A stretch of DNA of 64,000 nt from Larkinella insperata (GTDB lineage Bacteria; Bacteroidota; Bacteroidia; Cytophagales; Spirosomataceae): NCBI RefSeq assembly GCF_026248825.1, contig NZ_CP110973.1:3367001-3431000 (forward strand). The letters are read 5' to 3'. The notes under the pieces were generated by a model that saw only the letters and a program-made list of their open reading frames with translations, had not been told where the DNA came from and ran no database searches. A program made the translations under genes and the position numbers. Shown piece by piece: positions 8,655 to 17,065 of this stretch (positions are counted from its first letter, which is position 1; each line of letters starts with the position of its first letter).

Positions 8655-9653
8655 ATGTACCCGCATCAACGGTTTCTTATTGTCCAAACGGCTTTCATTG
8701 GCGACGTTATTCTGGCGACCTCGCTTATTGAAAAACTTCATTTTCACTTCCCGGAAGCAACCATCGATTTTCTGGTGCGAAAAGGCAACGAAAGCTTACT
8801 AAAGAATCACCCGCACCTGAATGAAGTCCTGATCTGGGATAAAAAAAACGGCAAATACCGCGATCTGTTCCGGCTCATCGGACTGCTTCGGCAGCGTCGT
8901 TATGACAAGATTATCAACCTGCAGCGGTTTGGGGCCACGGGCCTGCTAACGGCCATGTCGGGGGCCATCGAAACGGTGGGGTTCAGCAAGAATCCGTTTG
9001 CCCGTTTTTTCAATCACCGCATCGAACACCGCATTTCACCCGGCATCCACGAAATCGACCGCAATACCGAACTCGTCAGCTGGTTTACCAACCGGGCGGT
9101 TTTTAAGCCCCGGCTTTACCCATCGCCCGAAGATTTCGCGCAGGTGAAACCTTACCAGACCGGGCCTTACATTTGCGTAGCGCCGACTTCGGTCTGGTTT
9201 ACAAAACAATACCCGGAAGAGAAATGGATTGATTTTGTGCGGCAGCTCCCCGCTTCCCTGACGGTTTATCTGCTGGGGGCTCCATCGGATCAGGAGGCCA
9301 CGGAACGCATTCGGCAGGCCGTCGGCAGCGAACGGGTCGTGAACCTGACCGGGAAACTACCGCTGCTGGCATCGGCGGCTTTGATGAAAGGGGCGCAGAT
9401 GAATTACGTCAACGATTCCGCTCCGATGCACCTGGCGTCGGCGGTCAACGCGCCCACCACCGCCATTTTCTGTTCAACCATCCCGCAGTTTGGCTTCGGT
9501 CCGCTGGCCGATGCGTCTTATCTGGTTGAAATCGAGGAAATACTGGAATGCCGGCCCTGTAGTTTGCACGGGCGCAAGGCGTGTCCGCTGGGGCATTTTC
9601 AGTGTGCCTACGGAATTCGGACGGACCAGTTGCTGCAACCGCTGCTGGCCTGA
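8655..9653 (+). CDS. Glycosyltransferase family 9 (heptosyltransferase-like)
   Basis: A 332-residue GT-B enzyme of the ADP-heptose:LPS heptosyltransferase family. The N-terminal motif RFLIVQTAFIGDVILATSLI and the C-terminal donor-binding region, with YVNDSAPMHLASAVNAPTTAIF near 255, are typical of GT9. It would add a heptose or related sugar to the inner core of the outer-membrane glycolipid on the cytoplasmic face of the inner membrane. The C-terminus has several cysteines (CRPCSLHGRKACPLGHFQC), a pattern I recall from Bacteroidota members. The next gene, for a channel, starts 57 bp downstream on the same strand. Donor and acceptor cannot be specified. Confidence 0.9.
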   Translation: MYPHQRFLIVQTAFIGDVILATSLIEKLHFHFPEATIDFLVRKGNESLLKNHPHLNEVLIWDKKNGKYRDLFRLIGLLRQRRYDKIINLQRFGATGLLTAMSGAIETVGFSKNPFARFFNHRIEHRISPGIHEIDRNTELVSWFTNRAVFKPRLYPSPEDFAQVKPYQTGPYICVAPTSVWFTKQYPEEKWIDFVRQLPASLTVYLLGAPSDQEATERIRQAVGSERVVNLTGKLPLLASAALMKGAQMNYVNDSAPMHLASAVNAPTTAIFCSTIPQFGFGPLADASYLVEIEEILECRPCSLHGRKACPLGHFQCAYGIRTDQLLQPLLA

Positions 9654-9709
9654 TACCGCCGACATTGATTCGCCTGACAGCGGTTTTGAACGGCCCAACC
9701 TTTTTGCTT

Positions 9710-10588
9710 ATGCTCAATCTGGAACAAATAGCGCGCCTGATTTTTGGACAACTGGAAGGCTGGGCGACAACCGCCGTGGCGTTGGTACCGAACCTGGTCG
9801 TGGCGCTGCTGGTGATTTCTTTCTTCAACGTTTTTTCCCGGTATTTCCGACGGCTGGTGGTGCGGAGTTTCGGCCGCTTCAGCACGAACGTCTCGCTCAT
9901 CAATCTGACCGGCACCGTTGCCCAATTGCTGGCGCTGGCCCTGGGGCTGTTTATCGCGCTGGATGTGCTGGGGCTCGAGAAAACCGTCACCTCGCTGCTG
10001 GCCGGGGCGGGGGTGCTGGCGCTGGCGGTTGGTTTTGCGTTTCAGGATCTGACCGCCAACTTTATTTCGGGAACGATCATCGCCATTCAGCGACCCATCG
10101 AAGTTGGTAACATTGTGGAAACCAACGGTTTTCAGGGGCGGGTGGTTAACATCAAACTGCGTTCGGTGGTCCTGGATAACGGCGCGGGGCAAACCATTGA
10201 GATTCCGAGCAAAGACGTTTTTCAGAAACCGATCATCAACTTCTCGCGCACGGGTCTGCAACGGATCGAGCTAACGGCGGGTGTTTCGCACCTCGATGAT
10301 TTGGGAAAAGCGCAGAACGTTGCCACCAATGCCGTCAAAGCCTTGCCGTTTATCCGGAAAGACAAACCGGTAGAAATGCATTATAAGGGCGTTACGGTCG
10401 ATATGGTGCAGTTCCTGGTCTGGTTCTGGATTGATCCCACCAAGAGCGATGCTACCAGAGCGCTCAGCGAAGCCATCAAGGCCGTTAAACAGGCTTTCCG
10501 GGAAAACGACGTGCTGATGATGTTTCCACCGCACACCTACGACCTCAAGAAGCGGGCGAGCGAATCCTCGGAAGGACCGCCCGCTTAG
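9710..10588 (+). CDS. Small-conductance mechanosensitive channel (MscS family)
   Basis: A 292-residue MscS-family channel that opens under membrane tension to release solutes during hypo-osmotic shock. There are three hydrophobic segments: about 17-40, 60-80, and the pore-lining third helix with LAGAGVLALAVGFAFQDL. The beta domain follows, with IQRPIEVGNIVE and VVLDNGAGQTIEIPSKDVF, and then the C-terminal alpha/beta domain. The frame is open further upstream to 9581, overlapping the glycosyltransferase gene, but only the ATG at 9710 (MLNLEQIARLIF) gives a normal N-terminus. Its 3' end overlaps that of the convergent next gene by 4 bp. Confidence 0.92.
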   Translation: MLNLEQIARLIFGQLEGWATTAVALVPNLVVALLVISFFNVFSRYFRRLVVRSFGRFSTNVSLINLTGTVAQLLALALGLFIALDVLGLEKTVTSLLAGAGVLALAVGFAFQDLTANFISGTIIAIQRPIEVGNIVETNGFQGRVVNIKLRSVVLDNGAGQTIEIPSKDVFQKPIINFSRTGLQRIELTAGVSHLDDLGKAQNVATNAVKALPFIRKDKPVEMHYKGVTVDMVQFLVWFWIDPTKSDATRALSEAIKAVKQAFRENDVLMMFPPHTYDLKKRASESSEGPPA

Positions 10589-11421
10589 AGCGTCTCGTAC
10601 TCGTACTGCTCCAGAACCGTTGAGTTGCTGGCCTGTACCCGTCTGACGGGCAGGTTGTTGCTGTAAACGTAACGGTATTCGCTGACGGACGGCTTGGCCG
10701 GGTTGCTGCCCGCGCCGACCAGATACGTAGAAGCCCGGATGCAATTGTTTTTCGACCAGCTCATCTCATCAAAAATCGGGCAGTCGGGCAGTCGGTAGGG
10801 GTTGGGTTTGTTGTCGTATTCGTAAACAATCCGGCGGGTTTGCGAGGAGGCAGCCGCGCTGCGTTGCAGCGGTACGGTGGTCACGGTTTCTTCGACCAGA
10901 TTTCCCCGGTCGTCGTAACGGTACTGGTTGTTGGTCAGCGTCACCGGCGACTTACCCGTCAGGCCCTGGGCGGCTGCGTAGGTGTAACGCTGGCGGGCCA
11001 CAATCTGCCCACTGGCGTTGTAAATCAGCGAGTCGGAGAAAAAGACGGATTTGTCGGTCTTGCCTTCCGTCGCGCTCTTGCGGAGCAGGTAACGTGTTTT
11101 GGCGCTCAGACGGCCCTGCGGGTTGTAAACGTATTGTTCGGCATAGCCAACGTTCCAGGGAGTTTCGGGGTGCACGTACTGCATGGAATACGTGGTCAGT
11201 TTGCCGGCTGTGCCGTAGCCGTGCTGCACCTGGCCGACGGCTTCTTTGCCGCGCGTGAGTTCTTCTTTGCTCAATTTTCCGTTCGCATCGTAAAAAAACT
11301 GCCGTACGCTGCCATCCGAGTAGGTGATTTTCTTAAGTCGGCTCTGGGCGGCCGATAGCTGGGTGGTTGCTAGCCCGACTAAAATGCTGAAAAAGAGGAG
11401 AGGTAAGAACTTTTTCTTCAT
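10585..11421 (-). CDS. Exported YD/RHS-like repeat protein
   Basis: A 278-residue exported protein counted from the ATG at 11421, which opens a clear signal peptide (MKKKFLPLLFFSILVGLATT, cleavage near SAAQ). The rest is built of short beta units of the YD type: ITYSDGSVRQFFYDANGKL, YGTAGKLTTYSMQYV, YVYNPQGRLSAKTRYL, LIYNASGQIVARQRYTY and YRYDDRGNLVEETV. These resemble RHS/YD repeats, but the protein is far shorter than an RHS toxin and has no core cleavage motif or C-terminal effector. Two cysteines (LPDCPIF, KNNCIRAS) could form a disulphide. Periplasmic or surface location is inferred; the function is unknown. Its stop codon overlaps the convergent channel gene. Confidence 0.75.
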   Translation of the reverse strand: MKKKFLPLLFFSILVGLATTQLSAAQSRLKKITYSDGSVRQFFYDANGKLSKEELTRGKEAVGQVQHGYGTAGKLTTYSMQYVHPETPWNVGYAEQYVYNPQGRLSAKTRYLLRKSATEGKTDKSVFFSDSLIYNASGQIVARQRYTYAAAQGLTGKSPVTLTNNQYRYDDRGNLVEETVTTVPLQRSAAASSQTRRIVYEYDNKPNPYRLPDCPIFDEMSWSKNNCIRASTYLVGAGSNPAKPSVSEYRYVYSNNLPVRRVQASNSTVLEQYEYETL

Positions 11422-11468
11422 AACGTTAGGGTATTGATGGATCGTAGGAATTGGGCGCAAAAACTATG

Positions 11469-11511
11469 CCCGTAAAAAAAGCTACGCTGAGTAGAGTAGC
11501 TTTTTTACGGG
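11469..11511 (-). terminator. Intrinsic terminator after the TPR gene
   Basis: A near-perfect hairpin with arms of about 17 bases (CCCGTAAAAAAAGCTAC and its complement, one A/T length difference) around a 10-base loop. It lies 12 bp downstream of the TPR gene stop on the minus strand, and the A-run supplies the terminal U-run in that direction. Confidence 0.8.
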
Positions 11512-11522
11512 AACGGGTCCAG

Positions 11523-12926
11523 TTAGTTTTTGCGATATTGCTCAATAATCTTGTACAATGCCTTCTGTTTTTCCAGTTCCGGGAAAAAGTCGAACAACTG
11601 GGCGTGCTGGTCGTAATTGAGTGTCAGGGCGGCTTCCAGGCTGACAAGTGCTTCGCGGTATTGGCCCGCGTGAATGAGGTAAATCACCGCGCGGTAGTAC
11701 AGGTCGGCTTCCTGCGGCAGTTCCTCGATGCCCATTTCAATGATCTCGTGCGCCCGGGAAAAATCACCCTGATCGAACATTACCAGCGACCATTGCAGGT
11801 AGATATCGATGTTGGCCGGGTCGGCTTCAACGGCTTTTTCAAACGCTTCGATGCTCGACACGCCGTTGCCCAGTTTATACTCGGTTTCGGCTAACGCCAG
11901 CCAGTATTCGGCGTTTTTCTCGTTTAGTTTAACCGCTTTCCGCAGAAACGGAATGGATTCGTGCCACTTGCCCAATTCGCTCAGGCAAACGCCAATGCCG
12001 TAATAGCCTTCGTCCCACAGATTATCCAGCCGAACGGCGTCGCGGTAGCGTGTGATGGCTTCACCGTACCGGTTTTGTTTCTCCAGACTGGCCCCCAGGT
12101 AACAATAGGTTTCGGCGGTGGCTTCTTCGTACTTCAACGTGTTGCGGTAGGCTTCCTCGGCCTTGACAAACTCGTTGAGGTTCATGTACGTATTGCCCAG
12201 GTTGAAATACGCCGACGCGAAATCTTCCTTGATGATCGTCGCGTAGTCGTAGGCTTCGGCCGCTTCCTTGTACCGACCGAGCTTGCTGTAGGCAATGCCG
12301 ATGTTGTACCAGGCGTTGTGCGAATACGGGTCGCGGTCGATCAGTTGCTGGTAATAATCCAGGCTGTTTTCCAGTTCCCCCATCAGATCCAGGCAGAACG
12401 CCAGTTCGTAAAGGGAGTTTTCGTTGTTGATGTTGTGGTGAATCGACGCCTTGTATTTCTCAATGGCCTCTTCGTATTTGCCCCAGTTCTGGTAGGTCTG
12501 TCCAAGCTGAAAATAGATGTCGTCTTTCTCGTCGGCGGTTTCCAGCAGGTCGGTCAGGATCTCGATGGATTGTTCATAATTACCGGCTAGGTTACTGATG
12601 GTTCCCTGCATGTATTGAATATCCACATCACTGGGGTTGTAGAGAGCGGCTTTATCGAGAAGGCTCAGGGCCTGTTCAAACTTCCCGTTGGTCGCCAGCA
12701 ACTGGGCTTTGTCCAACATTAACTCCAGGGAGTAAGGGAAGTTTCCGAGACCGGCGTCGCAGGCCATCATGGCTTTTTCCAGATCGCCTTCTTCCATGTA
12801 ATGCTCGACCATTTGCTCGTAAACATCCAGGTCGAAAAATTGGGTTTCAGTACCTCCCAGCATACTTTCAAACCGCTGTATAGAGGCTTTTATTTCGCTT
12901 TCTCTTTCCTCAAACTCTTGCTCCAT
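11523..12926 (-). CDS. Tetratricopeptide repeat protein
   Basis: A 467-residue protein made almost wholly of TPR helical hairpins, about eleven or twelve units, for example NAWYNIGIAYSKLGRYKEAA, SAYFNLGNTYMNLNEFVKAE and AETYCYLGASLEKQNRYGEA. There is no signal peptide or membrane helix, so it is probably a cytoplasmic scaffold. The frame can be extended two codons to a GTG, but the ATG at 12926 (MEQEFEERESEIKASIQRFE) is the more likely start. It stands alone between an intergenic gap and its own terminator. Single long TPR proteins of this kind are common in Bacteroidota; no partner can be named. Confidence 0.88.
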   Translation of the reverse strand: MEQEFEERESEIKASIQRFESMLGGTETQFFDLDVYEQMVEHYMEEGDLEKAMMACDAGLGNFPYSLELMLDKAQLLATNGKFEQALSLLDKAALYNPSDVDIQYMQGTISNLAGNYEQSIEILTDLLETADEKDDIYFQLGQTYQNWGKYEEAIEKYKASIHHNINNENSLYELAFCLDLMGELENSLDYYQQLIDRDPYSHNAWYNIGIAYSKLGRYKEAAEAYDYATIIKEDFASAYFNLGNTYMNLNEFVKAEEAYRNTLKYEEATAETYCYLGASLEKQNRYGEAITRYRDAVRLDNLWDEGYYGIGVCLSELGKWHESIPFLRKAVKLNEKNAEYWLALAETEYKLGNGVSSIEAFEKAVEADPANIDIYLQWSLVMFDQGDFSRAHEIIEMGIEELPQEADLYYRAVIYLIHAGQYREALVSLEAALTLNYDQHAQLFDFFPELEKQKALYKIIEQYRKN

Positions 12927-13106
12927 ATTCACATCGTTACAGGGGTTACGTATATCCTATACACCACTCTTGTGCGTGGAAATGTAGTAGAAATATACAA
13001 CTAATATTCTATTTCGCAACCATTCCGGCGAAAAATGTAGCCACTGGCTGTGGCGCTTTTCCGGCAGGAATTGGCGGTCAGGTTTTTACCAAAAAAGCTC
13101 GGCAGA

Positions 13107-14138
13107 TTACCCCTTGTTCTGTTTGAAGAACATACAAATCCGCTGAATCGTTTCGTCAATGTTTCGATAACGGAAGGGCAGGGTGGCTTCAATCTTCCGG
13201 CCATCGAACTGGTAGAGGCCCGAAGCCGAGCGGGCCGTTTCGCGGGTGATGAGGGGGGGCTTGCCCGTAAACCAGGAGCGGACGGCTTCGAGTGGCCACA
13301 ACAGTTGCGTCAGTTTCGGCGGGATGCGGTATTGAGGCCTTTTTTTACCCAGCGCGTCCGCCAGCTTATCCAGGAAGGTTTTGTAGGGCAGGGGTGTGGC
13401 CGCCAAGATGAACCGTTCGGCGGTGATTGGGCTCTGCATCAGTTGAAAAACCGCTTCAGCCACATCCCGAACATCGACCAGGTTGACAATACCGGCCGGA
13501 TAAAACGGTTTTTCGTCGAAGGCGTATTTAAACAGTTGCGTGCTGCTGCGGGTCCAGTCGCCCTCACCCAACACCAGCGAGGGGTTGACAATCACGGCAT
13601 CCAGCCCCTCAGCCGTGCCCCGCCAGACTTCCAGTTCGGCCCGGTATTTGGTCTGCCCGTAAAACGAATTTTGCGGTGACTCCTCCCAGCGCTGCTCCTC
13701 GTCGATAACAACGGTTTTATCCGCATTCCCTTTGATGGTTGGCCGGCCAATGGCCGCTACCGAGCTGACGTAGCCCAGCTTCCGGACTCCCTTCGCCAGG
13801 CAGACGTTGACCACGTTGGCCGTCCCTTCCACGTTGACTTTATCCATGCGGGCGCGGTCTTTAGGCTGGTAGGAAATCATGGCCGCTACGTGAATCACAT
13901 CCACGGTGCCGCTGGCCTGGACGGCTTGCACGGCTTCTTCCAGCGCCGGAATGTCGAGAATATCGCCTTCGAGCCAGGTAATCCGGTCCTGAATGTCGGC
14001 TAGCAGGTGCAGATCGCTGCCGGTTCGCCGGAGGGCGGCCACGTTCCGGCCCGCGTCGAGATACCGCCGAACAATGTGGCTACCGATCAGGCCATTGGCG
14101 CCGGTAATGAGCGTAATGTCAGGTTGTGAGGGAGTCAT
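13107..14138 (-). CDS. NAD(P)-dependent epimerase/dehydratase family protein
   Basis: A 343-residue extended short-chain dehydrogenase. The dinucleotide-binding motif TGANGLIGSHIVRRYLDAG is at 13-31, followed by the family pattern DVIHVAAMISYQPKDRARM and VNVEGTANVVNVCL. The catalytic Tyr and Lys are in SFYGQTKYRAELE, preceded by YVSSVAAIG. The substrate could be a nucleotide sugar, a dihydroflavonol-type ketone or a steroid-like molecule; this branch (3-beta-HSD/dihydroflavonol reductase-like) does not allow a prediction. The ATG at 14138 is the only good start. The neighbours are divergent and give no hint. Confidence 0.88.
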   Translation of the reverse strand: MTPSQPDITLITGANGLIGSHIVRRYLDAGRNVAALRRTGSDLHLLADIQDRITWLEGDILDIPALEEAVQAVQASGTVDVIHVAAMISYQPKDRARMDKVNVEGTANVVNVCLAKGVRKLGYVSSVAAIGRPTIKGNADKTVVIDEEQRWEESPQNSFYGQTKYRAELEVWRGTAEGLDAVIVNPSLVLGEGDWTRSSTQLFKYAFDEKPFYPAGIVNLVDVRDVAEAVFQLMQSPITAERFILAATPLPYKTFLDKLADALGKKRPQYRIPPKLTQLLWPLEAVRSWFTGKPPLITRETARSASGLYQFDGRKIEATLPFRYRNIDETIQRICMFFKQNKG

Positions 14139-14388
14139 TCAGTGATTCAGCCCAGTTCAGGAAATTATTCGTGGTTTCCTTGTTGTTATCCATAACCGGC
14201 CCGTTGTTCAGCGTTTGCTTTGAACGAACCCTATCATCCAATTTGTAAACATAACAACGTTTGCCGCCGATTTGCTAATTTCGCGCCAAAATTAGGTTTT
14301 GGGTTCAAGGTTCAGACACGGGTCAACCGCCGTTCTGGCCCCGGCTCACGTGTCAGAACCATCAATCGCAAACCGTAAACCGAAGCAC

Positions 14389-16470
14389 ATGTCACTAGAA
14401 AATCCGCAACGCTATACCGTCACGGCGGCCCTGATTTACGCCAACGGTCCGATCCACATCGGACACATCGCCGGTTGTTACCTGCCCGCCGATATTTACG
14501 TGCGGTACCTCCGGGCAACGGGCAAGGATGTAGCCTTCATCAGCGGTACCGACGAACACGGCGTTCCAATCACCATCCGCGCTCAGAAAGAAGGCATTAC
14601 CCCGCAGGAGGTCGTGGATAAATACTACGTCCAGATCAAGCGGTCGTTCGAGGAGTTCGGGATTTCGTTTGATATCTATTCGCGCACGTCCAAACCGATT
14701 CACCACGAAACGTCGCGGGAATTTTTTCTGAATCTGTACAACTCCGGCAACTTTACCGAGGAAATCACCGAGCAGTACTACGACGAAACCGCCAAACAAT
14801 TTCTGGCCGACCGGTATATCATCGGCGTCTGCCCGGTCTGCGGCAACGAAAACGCGTACGGCGATCAGTGCGAACGCTGCGGCTCAACGCTCAGCCCGAC
14901 GGAATTGAAAGAACCGTTGCGCTCGATGCTCTCCGGCTCCAAACCCGTGCTGAAAGCAACCAAAAACTGGTATTTGCCCCTCGACCGGATGCAGCCGCGC
15001 ATTGAAGAATACGTCAACAGCCACCCGGAATGGAAAACCAACGTGATGGGCCAGTGCCAGTCGTGGCTGAAGGAGGGACTGAGGCCCCGCGCCATGACCC
15101 GCGACCTCGACTGGGGTATTAAAGTGCCGCTGCCCGACACGGAAGGCAAGGTGCTGTACGTCTGGTTCGACGCGCCGATCGGGTATATTTCGATGACGAA
15201 GGAGTGGGCCGAGCAGCAGGGCCGCGACTGGGAACTGTACTGGCGCGACAAAGACACCAAGCTGGTGCACTTCATCGGGAAAGACAACATCGTGTTCCAC
15301 TGCATCATTTTCCCGGCGATGCTGATGCACGAAAATAACTATATCCTGGCCGATAACATACCTGCCAACGAGTTCATGAACCTGGAAGGCGACAAAATTT
15401 CGACCTCGCGGAACTGGGCGGTCTGGCTGCACGAGTACTTGGACGAGCTACCGGGCAAGCAGGACGTGCTGCGCTACGTGCTGGCGGCCAATGCCCCCGA
15501 GACCAAGGACAGCGAGTTTACCTGGAAGGATTTTCAGACCCGCAACAACAGCGAACTGGTGGGGGTGTTTGGCAATTTTGTGAACCGGGCGATGGTGCTC
15601 ACCCAGAAGTTCTGCGAAGGCAAGGTGCCCCCCAGAGGGCCGCTGACGGAAGTCGATCAGGCCGTGCTGGACGAGTTGGCGCAGTTTCCCGACCGCATCG
15701 GGCAGGCCATCGAACAATACCGTTTCCGCGAAGCCCTGGCGCATTTGCTGGATCTGGCGCGGCTGGGCAACAAGTACCTGGCCGAAACCGAACCGTGGAA
15801 AGTGGCCAAAACCGACCAGCTCCGCGTCAATACGATTCTGAACCTGGCCTTGCAGATTTCGGCTAACCTTAGCATCGTTTGCGAACCGTTCATGCCGTTT
15901 ACCGCGGAAAAACTGCGCAACCTGCTGAATGCCGCCAACATAACGCGGGAAGATGCTACCGGTACGGCCTTCCACTGGATCAACGCGGGGAAATCGGATT
16001 TGCTGCCTGCCGGACACGAGTTGGGCGAAGCCGTCTTGCTGTTCGAGAAGCTGGAAGACGAGGTGATCAATGGACAAATCGCTAAACTGCACGAAGCCAA
16101 ACGCATGAACGAACTGGCCGTTAAAACCGTACCGGAAGCCAAACCGGTGATTCAATACGACGATTTTGCCAAAATGGACATCCGGATCGGCACCATCCTG
16201 GAAGCCGAGCGTGTGCCGAAGAGTGACAAACTTCTGAAACTAAAAGTGGACGACGGCACCGGCCAGCGCCAGATTCTGAGCGGAATTGCCAAGCATTTCG
16301 AACCCGAGAAGCTGATCGGTACGCAGGTAACGTTCCTGGCGAACCTGGCCCCCCGCAAGATGATGGGCCTCGAATCGCAGGGTATGATCCTGATGGCCGA
16401 AGACCGCGACGGCAGTCTGGCGCTTATCAGCCCCGACAAAGCCGTCTGGAACGGTGGAACAGTTAGCTGA
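14389..16470 (+). CDS. metG: Methionine--tRNA ligase
   Basis: Methionyl-tRNA synthetase of 693 residues, charging tRNA-Met in the cytoplasm. The class I signature HIGH is at 23-26. The zinc-knuckle insert contains CPVCGNENAYGDQCERCG, with both Cys pairs intact. The KMSKS loop is the variant KISTS at 336-340. An anticodon-binding helical domain follows, and from about 596 a fused EMAPII/Trbp111-like tRNA-binding domain (MDIRIGTILEAERVPKSDKL, ending QGMILMAED). The open frame extends 30 codons upstream, but that part lacks family similarity, and the ATG at 14389 starts the normal MSLENPQRYTVTAALIYANG sequence. A strong bidirectional hairpin follows the stop. Confidence 0.98.
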   Translation: MSLENPQRYTVTAALIYANGPIHIGHIAGCYLPADIYVRYLRATGKDVAFISGTDEHGVPITIRAQKEGITPQEVVDKYYVQIKRSFEEFGISFDIYSRTSKPIHHETSREFFLNLYNSGNFTEEITEQYYDETAKQFLADRYIIGVCPVCGNENAYGDQCERCGSTLSPTELKEPLRSMLSGSKPVLKATKNWYLPLDRMQPRIEEYVNSHPEWKTNVMGQCQSWLKEGLRPRAMTRDLDWGIKVPLPDTEGKVLYVWFDAPIGYISMTKEWAEQQGRDWELYWRDKDTKLVHFIGKDNIVFHCIIFPAMLMHENNYILADNIPANEFMNLEGDKISTSRNWAVWLHEYLDELPGKQDVLRYVLAANAPETKDSEFTWKDFQTRNNSELVGVFGNFVNRAMVLTQKFCEGKVPPRGPLTEVDQAVLDELAQFPDRIGQAIEQYRFREALAHLLDLARLGNKYLAETEPWKVAKTDQLRVNTILNLALQISANLSIVCEPFMPFTAEKLRNLLNAANITREDATGTAFHWINAGKSDLLPAGHELGEAVLLFEKLEDEVINGQIAKLHEAKRMNELAVKTVPEAKPVIQYDDFAKMDIRIGTILEAERVPKSDKLLKLKVDDGTGQRQILSGIAKHFEPEKLIGTQVTFLANLAPRKMMGLESQGMILMAEDRDGSLALISPDKAVWNGGTVS

Positions 16471-16487
16471 TGCTCCATTAGTTATAA

Positions 16488-16521
16488 ACAAAAAAAGGAG
16501 GCCACGGCCTCCTTTTTTTGT
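16488..16521. terminator. Bidirectional terminator between metG and the NTF2-like gene
   Basis: A 15-bp stem (seven A plus GGAGGC on the left, GCCTCC plus seven T on the right) around a 4-base loop lies between the two convergent genes and can serve both. Confidence 0.9.
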
Positions 16522-16532
16522 ACCAGAACGCT

Positions 16533-16967
16533 TTAAATCTTGACGGCCTGCCGCGCCAGCAGTTTCCAGTCACCTTTCTGCTTTACCCAGACCATCAGAA
16601 CCGCCAGCTTGGCCGTTCCCGGAACGCCTTTGTTGTTGGTGTTGCCCGCCAGCTTGTGCCGCACCCAGGCGGTGTTGTCGACTACCGTAACGGTTTGGTC
16701 GGTTAAGTCGATGGACGTGAAATCCGACTCTCCGCTCACCAGCGCTTTGATGAAAGCGGCTTTGTCTTCCAGCAGACCGTTTGAATGGCCGTAGGTCAGT
16801 TGGTCGGTGGTCAGCGCTTCGAGGGCGGATTTGTCGGCGTCAATGATGGCTTTCCGCAGCTTTTCAACGGCCTGCTCCACGGCTTGCTTTTCATCTTTGG
16901 TGGGGTTGGTTGCCAGCACGTTTCCCGCAACAAACAACAGCATCAACAGGCATTTCAGGGTTTTCAT
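16533..16967 (-). CDS. Exported NTF2-like (DUF4440) protein
   Basis: A 144-residue protein with a signal peptide (MKTLKCLLMLLFVAGNVLAT, cleavage near residue 20) and a single NTF2-like fold: an N-terminal helix pair (EKQAVEQAVEKLRKAIIDAD), the LEALTTDQLTYGHSNGLLED segment and the closing strands (VVDNTAWVRHKLAG, KLAVLMVWVKQKGDWKLLAR). This pattern matches the DUF4440/SnoaL-like group, whose members are small cone-shaped enzymes or binding proteins. A periplasmic location is inferred. The substrate is unknown. Confidence 0.85.
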   Translation of the reverse strand: MKTLKCLLMLLFVAGNVLATNPTKDEKQAVEQAVEKLRKAIIDADKSALEALTTDQLTYGHSNGLLEDKAAFIKALVSGESDFTSIDLTDQTVTVVDNTAWVRHKLAGNTNNKGVPGTAKLAVLMVWVKQKGDWKLLARQAVKI

Positions 16968-17003
16968 GGATAATCAGATTTGAGTTTTAAGAAAGAAATG
17001 AGC

Positions 17004-17051
17004 GGTAAGACAAAAGAGGTGAGACCCGACTCTTTTTTCTCTTGTCTTACC
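17004..17051 (-). terminator. Probable terminator after the GH95 gene
   Basis: An imperfect hairpin (GGTAAGACAAAAGAG paired with CTCTTGTCTTACC, with a 2-base bulge) begins about 15 bp downstream of the GH95 stop on the minus strand. Confidence 0.55.
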
Positions 17052-17065
17052 ACTTTTGTCTAGAA

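Noticed and set aside
12926..12932. GTG start two codons upstream of the TPR gene ATG
   Set aside because: The ATG at 12926 is the more usual start, and the two added residues carry no conserved sequence.
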